This document shows positions 1 to 10,892 of a stretch of DNA of 64,000 nt, piece after piece. Under the pieces are notes generated by a model. The model was not told the DNA's origin and searched no databases. It saw nothing but the letters and a program-made list of their open reading frames with translations. The number at the start of each line of letters is the position of its first letter. Positions within the stretch are counted from its first letter, which is position 1. The position numbers and the translations under genes are program-made. This stretch comes from Aegilops tauschii subsp. strangulata (taxonomy: Eukaryota > Streptophyta > Magnoliopsida > Poales > Poaceae), in the NCBI RefSeq assembly GCF_002575655.3, contig NC_053041.3, forward strand, positions 119,070,318 to 119,134,317. The letters run 5' to 3'.

Positions 1-1423
1 GTCGTTCCTAGCCTAATCAGCTATATCATTATCGTGCAAATTTTTAACTGTGCTACCTGGTTCTTCTTCCCGGAGCACAATTTTCGACGATGAGCTAAGC
101 TTACGTCGACTTTCCTCGTCATATCATTTCGCCTTGAACAACAATCTTGATTCCGATTTTGTAATGTACCCGTGGTTCCAATAACCTTTCGCTTCATCAT
201 TCCTTTGACTTGATGACATCGCGATCGATTACACCTTCATGAAATCTCTCGACAATTGAGTCGTGAACATCATCTACATTCTGACTCCTTCCATGATATC
301 AATCAAATTCTTGATGAGAAATACCATCCTTGCCACTCGAGGATTTGTATTATCATCGACAACATTATTGCCTTCCCTCCGACACAAACTTGATCATGTT
401 ATGGAGCTCCTTCCTATCCAGCTTATGTTATGCTCTACCTTGGATTATATCATCTTTTATATCAAGGATGTTGTGAGAATTGCTCCACCTCTTAAATAAT
501 TCTTGGTATTATGATACATCACACTATCACCATTCTTTCTTGGTCCCTTTGTTGTTTCTAACCGGAATACCGGCAATTGAACTACGATGTGTGAATTCAA
601 AACTTCTAGCAACCCTATTGCTTTGAAGTGAATGGTTGATTGATTCTGTTTCATTAAGTCACCGTTCTAACATTTATCGTGCAACCCATCCTATATTTCG
701 GGTGCACCTGCCAACCAATGTTTAATTGTGGATGTTTTCCTCGAACATACATCATTATATCATTTGATCTAACAATTGTTATCTCCTTGTTCACATAATT
801 GTGGAAATCCATCTTTTGTTAATCTCGATAAATTGTCGTTGAGTCCATCAGCCACATCCTCTTCCTCTCCTTGGTTACTGATAAACTCATGTTTTGAAAC
901 TCGCTTCCATAGTTCATTTCCCCGAGAATCTTACAATGTCATCTCGATAATTGGTGTCACACCTTTCTCTTCTCAGGGCGATTCTGACTCTGAGGTATCC
1001 TGACACCAATCAGATCTGAATCTCGGTCAGATATGATGGTTGGAACATATATCCAAGAGTTATAACGTTGGCCTTATATGACCTGGTAAGGTGATGTCAT
1101 GGCTAGCACACCTGATTGGAGGACTATTGTTATAGTTTCCTTTTCAGAAAGGTTATCCATTCTTCCATGAGGAAATTGTAAAACTTATTCTACAAGTTGT
1201 TCCTGATGGATCCTTCGTGCATCCAAATTCTGAACCTTAATTGATGACCATGTCAATGCTATCTCGAAGCATGTCTGTGGTAATCCGATTTTCAATAAGA
1301 GCATTTGAAGCACAATGCTAAATTTTCTTTATCATTTATCCTAACACCGTTGTATGGGTAATATCATGAGATTCCTCCCCCCTTACCTAAATGGTTTTCT
1401 ACTTTCTATCCTGTCATGGATAT
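1..1423 (+). mobile_element. Element X, interior remnant (segment 1)
   Basis: This AT-rich stretch has no open frame longer than about 80 codons and no domain I recognise. I assign it to an old LTR retrotransposon because removing elements A and B joins it to 9141-9355 and then to 16719-17497, which runs into an LTR start near 17498. It is therefore probably the decayed 3' part of an element interior. Orientation + is inferred from that LTR junction. It could instead be other old intergenic DNA. Confidence 0.45.
1419..1423. repeat. Target-site duplication of A (left copy GATAT)
   Basis: The partner is GACAT at 9141-9145, differing at one base. Five-base TSDs are usual for Ty3/Gypsy integration. 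Confidence 0.6.
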
Positions 1424-2858
1424 TGATACGTCTCCAACGTATCTATAATTTTTGATTGTTCCATGCTATATTATATCCTGTTTTGGACATTATTGGGCTT
1501 TATTATACACTTTTATATTATTTTTGGGACTAACCTATTAACCGGAGGCCCAGCCCAGAATTGCTGTTTTTTTGCCTATTTCAGAGTTTCGCAGAAAAAG
1601 AATATCAAACGGAGTCCAAACGGAATGAAACCTTCGGGAACGTGATTTTCAGAACGAACGTGATCCAGAGGACTTGGACCCTATGTCAAGACATCAACCG
1701 GGAGGGCATGAGGTAGGGGACTCTGTACCCATGAGATTCCATCTTGGGGACTTTTCCGGAGCTCCGCCGGAGGGGGCATCGATCACGGAGGGCTTCTACA
1801 TCAACACCATAGCCTCTCCGATGATGTGTTAGTAGTTTACCGCAGACCTTCGGGTCCATATTTATTAGCTAGATGGTTTCTTCTCACTTTTTGGATCTCA
1901 ATACAATGTTCTCCCCCTCTCTTGTGGAGATCTATTCGATGTAATCTTCTTTTGCGGTGTGTTTGTTGAGACCGATGAATTGTGCGTTTATGATCAAGTT
2001 TATCTATGAACAATGTTTGAATCTTCTCTGAATTCTTTTATGTATGATTGGTTATCTTTGCAAGTCTCTTCGAATTATCAGTTTGGTTTTGCCTACTAGA
2101 TTGATCTTTCTTGCAATGGGAGAAGTGCTTAGCTTTGGGTTCAATCTTGCGGTGTCCTTTCCCAGTGACAGTAGGGGCAGCAAGGCACGTATTGTATTGT
2201 TGCCATCGAGGATAACAAGATGGGGTTTATATCATATTGCATGAGTTTATCCCTCTACATCATGTCATCTTACTTAAAGCGTTACTCTGTTCTTATGAAC
2301 TTAATACTCTAGATGCATGTTGGATAGCGGTCGATGTGTGGAGTAATAGTAGTAGATGCAGGTAGGAGTCGGTGTACTTGTCTCGGACGTGATGCTTATA
2401 TACATGATCATACCTAGATATTCTCATAACTATGCTCAATTCTGTCAATTGCTCAACAGTAATTTGTTCACCCACCGTAATACTTATGCTCTTGAGAGAA
2501 GCCACTAGTGAAACCTATGGCCCCCGGGTCTATTTTCCATCATATTAATCTTTCAACACTTAGCTATTTTTATTTTCTTTTATTTTACTTTGCATCTTTA
2601 CCATAAAAATACCAAAAATATTATCTTAGCATATCTATCAGATCTCACTTTCGTAAGTGACCGTGAAGGGATTGACAACCCCTTTATTGCGTTGGTTGCG
2701 AGGATTTTATTTGTTTGTGCAGGTGCGAGGGACTCGTGCGTGGCCTCCTACTGGATTGATACCTTGGTTCTCAAAAACTGATGAAAATAGTTACGCTACT
2801 TTACTGCATCACCCTTTCCTCTTGAAGGGAAAACCAACGCAGTGCTCAAGAGGTAGCA
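1424..2858 (+). repeat. 5' LTR of A, with ~138-bp internal deletion
   Basis: The LTR starts TGATACGTCT and ends TAGCA. It is 1435 bp long against 1573 bp for the 3' LTR. The difference is one deletion near 1719-1722, equivalent to about 7864-8003 of the 3' LTR, flanked by short G-run and TCTGTACCC matches. The missing piece contains the TATATATA box at 7938-7945, so this LTR lacks its evident core promoter. Small open frames in this LTR (for example 2657-3076) are treated as non-coding. Confidence 0.9.
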
Positions 2859-2869
2859 AGAAGGATTTC

Positions 2870-2887
2870 TGGCGCCGTTGCCGGGGA
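2870..2887 (+). other. Primer-binding site of A (tRNA-Asp)
   Basis: TGGCGCCGTTGCCGGGGA lies 11 bases after the 5' LTR. It is an 18-base complement to the 3' end of plant tRNA-Asp(GTC) including CCA, as known from general tRNA sequence. Athila-type Gypsy elements commonly use this primer. Confidence 0.88.
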
Positions 2888-3078
2888 GTCTACGCAAAAG
2901 TCAACATACCAAGTACCCATCACAAACCCTTATCTCCCGCATTACATTATTTGCCATTTGCCTCTCGTTTTCCTCTCCCCCACTTCACCCTTGCCGTTTT
3001 ATTCGCCCTCTCTTTTTCGTTCACCTCTTTTTCGTTTGCTTCTTGTTTGCTCGTGTGTTGGATTGCTTGCTTGTAACG

Positions 3079-5142
3079 ATGGCTCAAGATAATACTAAAT
3101 TGTGTCGCTTCACCAATAGAAACAACAACGATTTTCTTAGCCGCCGATTGCTCCTCTTACCAATACTGAATCTTGTGAAATTAATGCTGCTTTGTTGAAT
3201 CTTGTCATGAAAGATCAATTCGCCGGCCTTCCTAGTGAAGATGCCGCTACCCATCTAAATAGCTTCGTTGATTTGTGTGATATGCAAAAGAGAAAGAGGT
3301 GGACAATGATATTGTTAAATTGAAGATATTTCCTTTTTCACTTAGAGATCGTGCTAAATCTTGGTTTTCGTCTTTGCCTAAAAATAGTATTGATTCTTGG
3401 AATAAGTGCGAAGATGCTTTTATCTCTAAGTATTTTCCTCCCGCTAAGATCATCTCTCTTAGAAACGATATTATGAATTTTAAGCAACTTGATCATGAAC
3501 ATGTTGCACAAGCTTGGGAAAGGATGAAATTAATGATACGCAATTGCCCTACACATGGTTTGAATTTGTGGATGATTATACAAATTTTTTATGCCGGATT
3601 GAATTTTGCTTCTAGAAATCTTTTAGATTCGGCCGCGGGAGGCACTTTTATGGAAATCACTTTAGGAGAAGCTACTAAACTCCTAGATAATATTATGGTT
3701 AATTATTCTCAATGGCACACTGAAAGATCTACTAATAAGAAAGTTCATGCGATAGAAGAAATTAATGTTTTGAGTGGAAAGATGGATGTACTTATGAAAT
3801 TATTTTCTAATAAAAGTGTCTCTTCTGATCCTAATGATATGCCTTTGTCTACTTTGATTGAGAATAATAATGAATCTATGGATGTGAATTTTGTTGGTAG
3901 GAATAATTTTGGTAACAACGCGTATAGAGGAAACTTTAATCCTAGGCCGTACCCTAGTAATTCCTCTAATAATTATGGTAATTCCTACAACAATTCTTAT
4001 GAAAATTTTAATAATATGCCCTCTGAATTTGAGACTAATGTTAAAGAATTTATAAATCCGCAAAAGAATTTCAATGCTTTGCTTGAAGAAAAGTTGCCTA
4101 AGATTGATGATTTGGCTAGGAACGTTGATAGAATTTCTCTTGATGTTTATTCTTTGAAACTTAGATCTATTCCACCTAAGCATGATATCAATGAGTCTCT
4201 CAAAGGCATGAGAATTTCCATTGATGAGTGCAAAGAAAGAACCGCTAGGATGCGTGCTAAGAAAGATTGTTTTGTAAAAGCGTGTTCTTCTAATTCCTAT
4301 GAAAATAAAGATGAAGATCTAAAAGTTATTGATGTGTCCCCTATTAAATCTTTGTTTTGCAATATGAATCTTGATGGTACTGAATATGATCCACCTTTAC
4401 CTAGAAGGCGTTCCAAAAATTCGGAGTTTTTAGATCTTGATGCTAAAAGCGAGATTGAAGAAGTTAAAACTTTAGATCTTAATGAACCCACTATTTTGGA
4501 TTCCAAGGAATTTAATTATGATAATTGCTCTTTGATAGATTGTATTTCCTTGTTGCAATCCGTGCTAAGGTCTCCTCATGCTTATAGTCAAAATAAAGCC
4601 TTCACCAAACATATCCTTGATGCTTTGATGCAATCTTATGAAGAAAAGCTTGAGTTGGAAGTTTCTATCCCTAGAAACTTTATGATGAGTGGGAACCTAC
4701 TATTGAAATTAAAATTAAAGATCATGAATGTTATGCTTTCTGTGATTTGGCTGCTAGTGTTTCCACGATTCCAAAAACTTTGTGTGATTTGTTAGGTTTC
4801 CGCAAATTTGATGATTGTTCTTTAAACTTGCACCTTGCGGATTCCACCATCAATAAACCTATGGGAAGAATTAATGATGTTCTTATTGTTGCAAATATGA
4901 ATTATGTGCCCGTAGCTTTTATTGTTCTTGATATAGATTGCAATCCTTCATGTCATATTATTCTTGGTAGACCTTTCCTTAGAACGATTGGTGCAATTAT
5001 TGATATGAAGGAAGGGAATATTAGATTCCAATTTCCGTTAAGGAAAGGCATGGAACACTTCCCTAGAAAGAAAATAAAATTACCTTATGAATCTATTATG
5101 AGAGCCACTTATGGATTGCCTACCAAAGATGGCAATACCTAG
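3079..5142 (+). pseudogene. gag with retropepsin-like C-terminal domain, broken
   Basis: The reading starts at ATG 3079 (MAQDNTKL) and needs several frame changes between about 3130 and 3300. From 3299 a long open frame carries a retrotransposon gag domain (RAKSWFSSLP, ISKYFPPAK and the HEHVAQAWERMKLMIRNCP segment), then an Asn-rich linker (about 3890-4020) and a charged region. A one-base loss near 4681-4690 moves the last part to the frame read from 4747. That part resembles an aspartic-protease domain (CDLAASVS at the active-site position, LGRPFLRTIGAIIDM later) and stops at 5142. The usual D-S/T-G triad reads D-L-A, so catalysis is doubtful. Gag would form the particle and the protease would cut it. 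No polymerase follows. Confidence 0.82.
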
Positions 5143-5191
5143 ATCTATCCTTGCTATTATGCCTAGCTAAGGGCGTTAAACGATAGCACTT

Positions 5192-5208
5192 GTTGGGAGG
5201 CAACCCAA
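5192..5208 (+). other. Conserved hairpin after gag stop
   Basis: GTTGGGAGGCAACCCAA can fold with TTGGG pairing to CCCAA. Counterparts follow the coding region in C (about 26550-26575), B (about 13678-13695) and D (about 61625-61642), all in element orientation. Function unknown; a packaging or dimerisation role is only a guess. Confidence 0.5.
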
Positions 5209-5806
5209 TTTTATTTTTAGTTTTTTGCTTTTTGCTTCTGTTTAGGAATAAATATTTGATCTAGCCTCTGGTTAGATTTGTTTTTATGTTTTAATTAGTG
5301 TTTGTGCCAAGTTTAACCTATAGGATCTTCTTGGATGATAGTTATTTGATCTTGCTGAAAATTCCAGAAACTTTCTGTTCACGAAAACAATTGTTAAAAA
5401 TTATCAGAACGTGATATGACGTTGGTTCCAATTGCAGAAGATCAATAAACAAATTTTTTAGGTCTTGCTATTTTTGCTGAATTTTTAGAGTTCTGGAAGT
5501 TTGCGTTAGTTACAGATTACTACAGACTGTTCTGTTTTTGACAGATTCTGTTTTTCGTGTGTTGTTTGCTTATTTTGATGAATCTATGGCTAGTAAAATA
5601 GTTTATAAACCATATAGAAGTTGGAATACAGTAGGTTTAAAACCAATATAAACAAAGGATGAGTTCATTACAATACCTTGAAGTGGTGTTTTGTTTTCTT
5701 TCGCTAACGGAGCTCACGAGATTTTCTGTCAAGTTTTGTGTTGTGAAGTTTTCAAGTTTTGGGTGAAAGATTTGATGGATTATGGAACAAGGAGTGGCAA
5801 GAGCCT

Positions 5807-5890
5807 AAGCTTGGGGATGCCCATGGCACCCCAAGATAATCTAAGGACACCTAAAAGCCAAAGCTTGGGGATGCCCCGGAAGGCATCCCC
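5807..5890 (+). other. Paired internal polypurine-like motifs with hairpin
   Basis: AAGCTTGGGGATGCC occurs at 5807-5821 and 5861-5875, the same motif as the terminal polypurine tract at 7553-7567. The second copy begins a perfect 9-bp stem, GGGGATGCC (5867-5875) with GGCATCCCC (5882-5890), loop of six. The pair recurs in B, C and D. Confidence 0.65.
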
Positions 5891-7552
5891 TCTTTCGTCT
5901 ACATCCATCAGTAACTTTACTTGGAACTATATTTTTATTCACCACATGATATGTGTTTTGCTTGGAGCGTCTTGTATTATTTGCTTGAACCGTTATGTAA
6001 TGAAGTCGGAGCATGAGGTATTTATTGATTGTCATCCTTTGTGTGGCGGTCGGGATCGCGCGATGGTTAGCTCCTACCAACCCTTCCCCTAGGAGCATGC
6101 GTAGTAGTACTTTGCTTCGAGGGCTAATAAATTTTCGCAATAAGTATATGAGTTCTTTATGACTAATGTGAGTCCATGGATTATACGCACACCTACCTTT
6201 CCACAATTTTCTAGCCTCTTCGGTACCGTGCATTGCCCTTTCTCACCTTGAGAGTTGGTGCAAACTTCGCCGGTGCATCCAAACCCCGTGATATGATACG
6301 CTCTATCACACATAAACCTCCTTATATCCTCCTCAAAACAGCCACCATACCTACCTATTATGGCATTTCCATAGCCATTCTGAGATATATTTCCATGCAA
6401 CTTTCCATCGTTTCGTTTATCATGACACACTCCATCATTGTCATATTGCCTTGCATGATCATGTAGTTGACATTGTATTTGTGGCAAAGCCACCATTCAT
6501 AATTCTTTCATACATGTCGCTCTTGATTCATTGCATATCTCGGTACACCGCCGGAGGCATCCACATAGAGTCATATTTCGTTCTAAGTATTGAGTTGTAA
6601 TTCATGAGTTGTAAGTAAATAAAAGTGTGATGATCATCATTATTAGAGCATTGTCCCAAGTGAGGAAAGGATGATGGAGACTATGATTCCCCCACAAGTC
6701 GGGATGAGAATCAGGACTAAAAAAAAGAGGCCATAAAAAAAGGAGAAAAGGCCCAAATAAAAAATGAGAGAAAAAGAGAGATGGGACAATGTTACTATCC
6801 TTTTACCGCACTTGTGCTTCAAAGTAGCACCGTGATTTTCATGATAGAGAGTCTCTCATGTTGTCACTTTCATATACTAGTGGGAAATTTCATTATAGAA
6901 CTTGGCTTGTATATTCCAATGATGGGCTTCCTCAAAATGACTGAGGTCTTCGTGAGCAAGCAAGTTGGATGCACACCCACTTAGTTTCTTTTTGAGCTTT
7001 CATACACTTATAGCTCTAGTGCATCCGTTGCATGGCAATCCCTACTCCTTGCATTAACATCAATTGATGGGCATCTCCATAGCCCGTTGATTAGCCTCGT
7101 TGATGTGAGACTTTCTCCCTTTTTGTCTTCCCACATAACCCCTGCCATTATACCTTATTACACCATAGTGCTATATCCATGGCTTGCGCTCATGTATTGC
7201 GTAAGAGTTGAAAAGGCTGAAGCACGTTAAAAAGTATGAACCAATTGCTTGGCTAAAACCGGGGTTGTACATGATATGAATATTTTGTGTGGGGAAGATG
7301 GAGCATAGCCAGACTATATGATTTTGTAGGGATAACTTGCTTTGGCTATGTATTTTGATAAGACATAATTGCTTGGTTAGCATGCTTGAAGTATTATTGT
7401 TTTTATGTCAACATTAAACTCTTATCTTGAATCATATTAAATCTGAACATTCGTGCCACAATAAGAAGAATTACATTGAAATTATGCTAAGTAGCATTCC
7501 ACATCAAAAATTCTGTTTTTATCATTTACCTACTCAAGGACGAGCAGGAATT

Positions 7553-7567
7553 AAGCTTGGGGATGCT
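7553..7567 (+). other. Polypurine tract of A
   Basis: AAGCTTGGGGATGCT directly precedes the 3' LTR start at 7568, where plus-strand DNA synthesis would be primed. Confidence 0.8.
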
Positions 7568-9140
7568 TGATACGTCTCCAACGTATCTATATTTTTTGAT
7601 TGTTCCATGCTATATTATATTTTATTTTGGACATTATTGGGCTTTATTATACACTTTTATATTATTTTTGGGACTAACCTATTAACCGGAGGCCCAGCCT
7701 AGAATTGCTGTTTTTTGCCTATTTCAGAGTTTCGCAGAAAAAGAATATCAAACGGAGTCCAAATGGAATGAAACCTTTGGGAACATGATTTTCGGAACGA
7801 ACGTGATCCAGAGGACTTGGACCCTACGTCAAGACATCAACCAGGAGGGCATGAGGTAGGGGGCGCGCCTACCCCTATGGGTGCACCCTCCACCCTCGTG
7901 GGCCCCATGTTGCTCCACCGACGTACTTCTTCCTCCTATATATACCTACGTACCCCCAAACTACCAGATACGGAGCCAAAAACCTAATTCCACCGCCGCA
8001 ACCTTCTGTACCCATAAGATTCCATCTTGGGGCCTTTTCCGGAGCTCCGCCGGAGGGGGCATCGATCACGGAGGGCTTCTACATCAACACCATAGCCTCT
8101 CCGATGATGTGTAGTAGTTTACCGCAGACCTTCGGGTCGATAGTTATTAGCTAGATGGCTTCTTCTCTCTTTTTGGATCTCAATACAATGTTCTCCCCCT
8201 CTCTTGTGGAGATCTATTCGATGTAATCTTCTTTTGCGGTGTGTTTGTTGAGACCGATGAATTGTGGGTTTATGATCAAGTTTATCTATGAAAAATATTT
8301 GAATCTTCTCTGAATTCTTTTATGTATGATTGGTTATCTTTGCAAGTCTCTTCGAATTATCAGTTTGGTCTGGCTTACTAGATTGATCTTTCTTGCAATG
8401 GGAGAAGTGCTTAGCTTTGGGTTCAATCTTGCGGTGTCCTTTCCCAGTGACAGTAGGGGCAACAAGGCACATATTGTATTGTTTCCATCGAGGATAACAA
8501 GATGAGGTTTATATCATATTGCATGAGTTTATCCCTCTACATCATGTCATCTTACTTAAAGCGTTACTCTGTTCTTATGAACTTAATACTCTAGATGCAT
8601 GCTGGATAGCGGTCGATGTGTGGAGTAATAGTAGTAGATGCAGGCACGAGTCGGTCTACTTGTCTCGGACGTGATGCCTATATACATGATCATACCTAGA
8701 TATTCTCATAACTATGCTCAATTCTGTCAATTGCTCAACAGTAATTTTTTCACCCACCATAATACTTATGCTCTTGAGAGAAGCCACTAGTGAAACCTAT
8801 GGCCCCCGGGTCTATTTTCCACCATATTAATCTTCCAACACTTCGCTATTTTTATTGTCTTTTATTTTACTTTGCATCTTTACCATAAAAATAACAAAAA
8901 TATTATCTTACCATATCTATCAGATCTCACTTTCGTAAGTGACCGTGAAGGGATTGACAACCCCTTTATTGCGTTGGTTGCGAGGATTTTATTTGTCTGT
9001 GCAGGTGCGAGGGACTCGTGCGTGGCCTCCTACTGGATTGATACCTTGGTTCTCAAAAACTGAGGGAAATACTTACGCTACTTTACTGCATCACCTTTTC
9101 CTCTTCAAGGGAAAACCAACGCAGTGCTCAAGAGGTAGCA
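7568..9140 (+). repeat. 3' LTR of A
   Basis: Full-length 1573-bp LTR, TGATACG to TAGCA. It keeps the GC-rich block and the TATATATA box (7938-7945) that the 5' LTR has lost. Apart from that deletion the two LTRs differ by scattered substitutions. Confidence 0.9.
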
Positions 9141-9355
9141 GACATCATGTTCTGCTTGTCTTTGGGAAGGATATACCCCCGAAATATGTGTGTATACACA
9201 TTTTCATTTCCATTGTTCTGTTTAAACCTGATAATCGCAATTTCCTTTCCAATGTCTTGTTTAAGCTTTCTTGTAATCTGACTTAACTGAGCAGTGCTAA
9301 TTCCCTGCTTAGTAAGCACCTCGTTGTACAACTCTGTCAGTAAGACCCTGTTACC
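9141..9355 (+). mobile_element. Element X, interior remnant (segment 2)
   Basis: This 215-bp piece of the older host element lies between the insertions A and B. Its last five bases, TTACC (9351-9355), are the left TSD of B, and the sequence continues at 16719. No gene seen. Confidence 0.6.
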
Positions 9356-10892
9356 TGATAACCCACAAGTATAGGGGATCAATTGCAGCCTCTTTTGATA
9401 AGTAAGAGTGTCGAACCCAACGAGGAGCTAAAGGTAGAACAAATATTCCCTCAAGTTCTATCGACCACTGATACAACTCTACGCATGCTTGACGTTCGCT
9501 TTACCTAAAACAAGTATGAAACTAGAAGTACTTTGTAGGTGTTTTTGGATAGGTTTGCAAGAAAATAAAGAGCGAGTAAATGAAGACTAGGGGCTGTTGA
9601 AGTAAAGACACAACTAAAGTAAATATAGCGAGTGTGTAAAAGTGGTGGTAGGAGTTGCGAAATTGTCCCTAAGCAATTGACTACTTTACTAGACCGATAG
9701 CAAGTTTCATGTGGGAGAGGCCACTGCTAGCATGTCATCCCTTACTTGGAATTTTATGCACTTATGATTGGAACTATTAGCAAGCATCCGCAACTACTAA
9801 CGTTCATTAAGGTAAAACCCAACCATAGCATTAAGATATATTGGTCCCCCTTCAATCCCGTATGCATCAATTTCTATGCTAGGCTGAAGCTTCTGTCACT
9901 CTTGCCCTCCAATACATAGTCCTATCAACATACAACTAACCCTATGGTGTGATCCACGTGCGCGCTCATATGATGGGCACCAAAGGACAGCAACATAACC
10001 ACAAGGAAATTAAATCAATCATAGCAATTCATCAACCACCGATAGGACAACGAAAATCTACTCAGATATCATAGGATGGCAACACATCATTGGATAATAA
10101 TATGAAGCATAAAGCACCATGTTCAAGTATAGGGTACAGCGGGTTGCGGGAGAGTGGACCGCTGTAGATAGAGGGGGGAAGGTGATGGAGATGTTTGTGA
10201 AGATGGCGGAGGTGTTGGTGTAGATCGCGGTGATGATGATGGCCCCCGGCGACGTTCCGGCGCCACCAGAAGCGAGGGGGAGAGAGCCCCCCTCCTTCTT
10301 CTTCTTCCTTGACCTTCTCCCTAGATGGGAGAAGGGTTTCCCCTCTGGTCCATGGTCTCCATGGTGTGGGAGGGGAGAGAGCCCCTCCGAGATTGGATCT
10401 ATCTCTCTGTCTCTCTCTGTTTCTGCATTCTTCCCTACTGCCCTTTCACCGTTTCGTATATATATGGAGATCCGTAACTCCGATTGGACTGAAACCTTCG
10501 CCGTAATTTTTTTAACCAAAAATTAGCTTTCTTGCGGCCAAAGAAGGGCATCAACTGCCTTACGGGTGGCCCACGAGGGTCAGGGGCGTGCCCGGGGGGG
10601 CAGGCGCGCCCCCCTGCCTCGTGGCCACCTCGGGCACCGTTTCGCGTTGATCTTTCTCCCAGATTTTCCAAATATTCCAAAAACAAGCTCCGTCCGTTTT
10701 TATCCCGTTTGGATTCCGTTTGATATGGATATTCTATGAAACCAAAAAATGCAACAAACAGGAACTGGCACTGGGCACTGGATCAATATGTTAGTCCCAA
10801 AAATAGTATAAAAAGTTGCCAAAAACTATATGAAAGTTGCATAATATTGGCATGGAACAATAAAAAATTATAGATATGACGGAGACGTATCA
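9356..10892 (-). repeat. 3' LTR of B
   Basis: 1537 bp. On the - strand it begins TGATACGTCTCCGTCATATC and ends TTGTGGGTTATCA. A TATATATA element lies near 10456-10466. It contains a ~150-codon open frame (10058-10519) that recurs in the other LTR; I regard this as chance openness in an LTR. Confidence 0.92.

Larger units (their letters stand above)
5143..7552 (+). other. 3' non-coding region of A
   Basis: This 2.4-kb stretch has no convincing gene. It holds conserved blocks also found, reverse-complemented, in B and D (and partly C): a hairpin just after the stop codon (5192-5208), a CAGACTGTTCTG-rich block (about 5517-5560), two internal AAGCTTGGGGATGCC copies (5807-5821, 5861-5875), a block around 6170-6480 matching about 12000-12300 of B, and a purine-rich tract at about 6717-6785. 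Conservation outside genes suggests cis-acting RNA or priming roles, which is an inference. Confidence 0.7.
1424..9140 (+). mobile_element. Element A: non-autonomous Ty3/Gypsy-type LTR retrotransposon
   Basis: Two LTRs (1424-2858 and 7568-9140) both begin TGATACGTCTCC and end in GGTAGCA. They enclose a tRNA-Asp primer-binding site, a broken gag/protease region and a terminal polypurine tract. There is no reverse transcriptase, RNase H or integrase anywhere inside, so the element depended on enzymes from another element. The flanking 5-mers are GATAT (1419-1423) and GACAT (9141-9145), a TSD with one mismatch that indicates an old insertion. It lies inside element X. Confidence 0.9.

Noticed and set aside
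263..1003. Small + strand frames in the first kilobase
   Set aside because: Short, no motif, no codon pattern; inside decayed element X.
3800..4183. - strand frames opposite A gag, and + strand frames opposite the B and D gene (13912-14325, 14509-14814, 62455-62760)
   Set aside because: Shadows of the real coding strand with biased Ile/Asn-rich composition.
10058..10519. ~150-codon frame in the B LTR, repeated at 15900-16364 and partly at 58034-58288
   Set aside because: Lies wholly inside LTRs, varies in length between copies by indels, and has no domain; conserved only because LTRs are copies.
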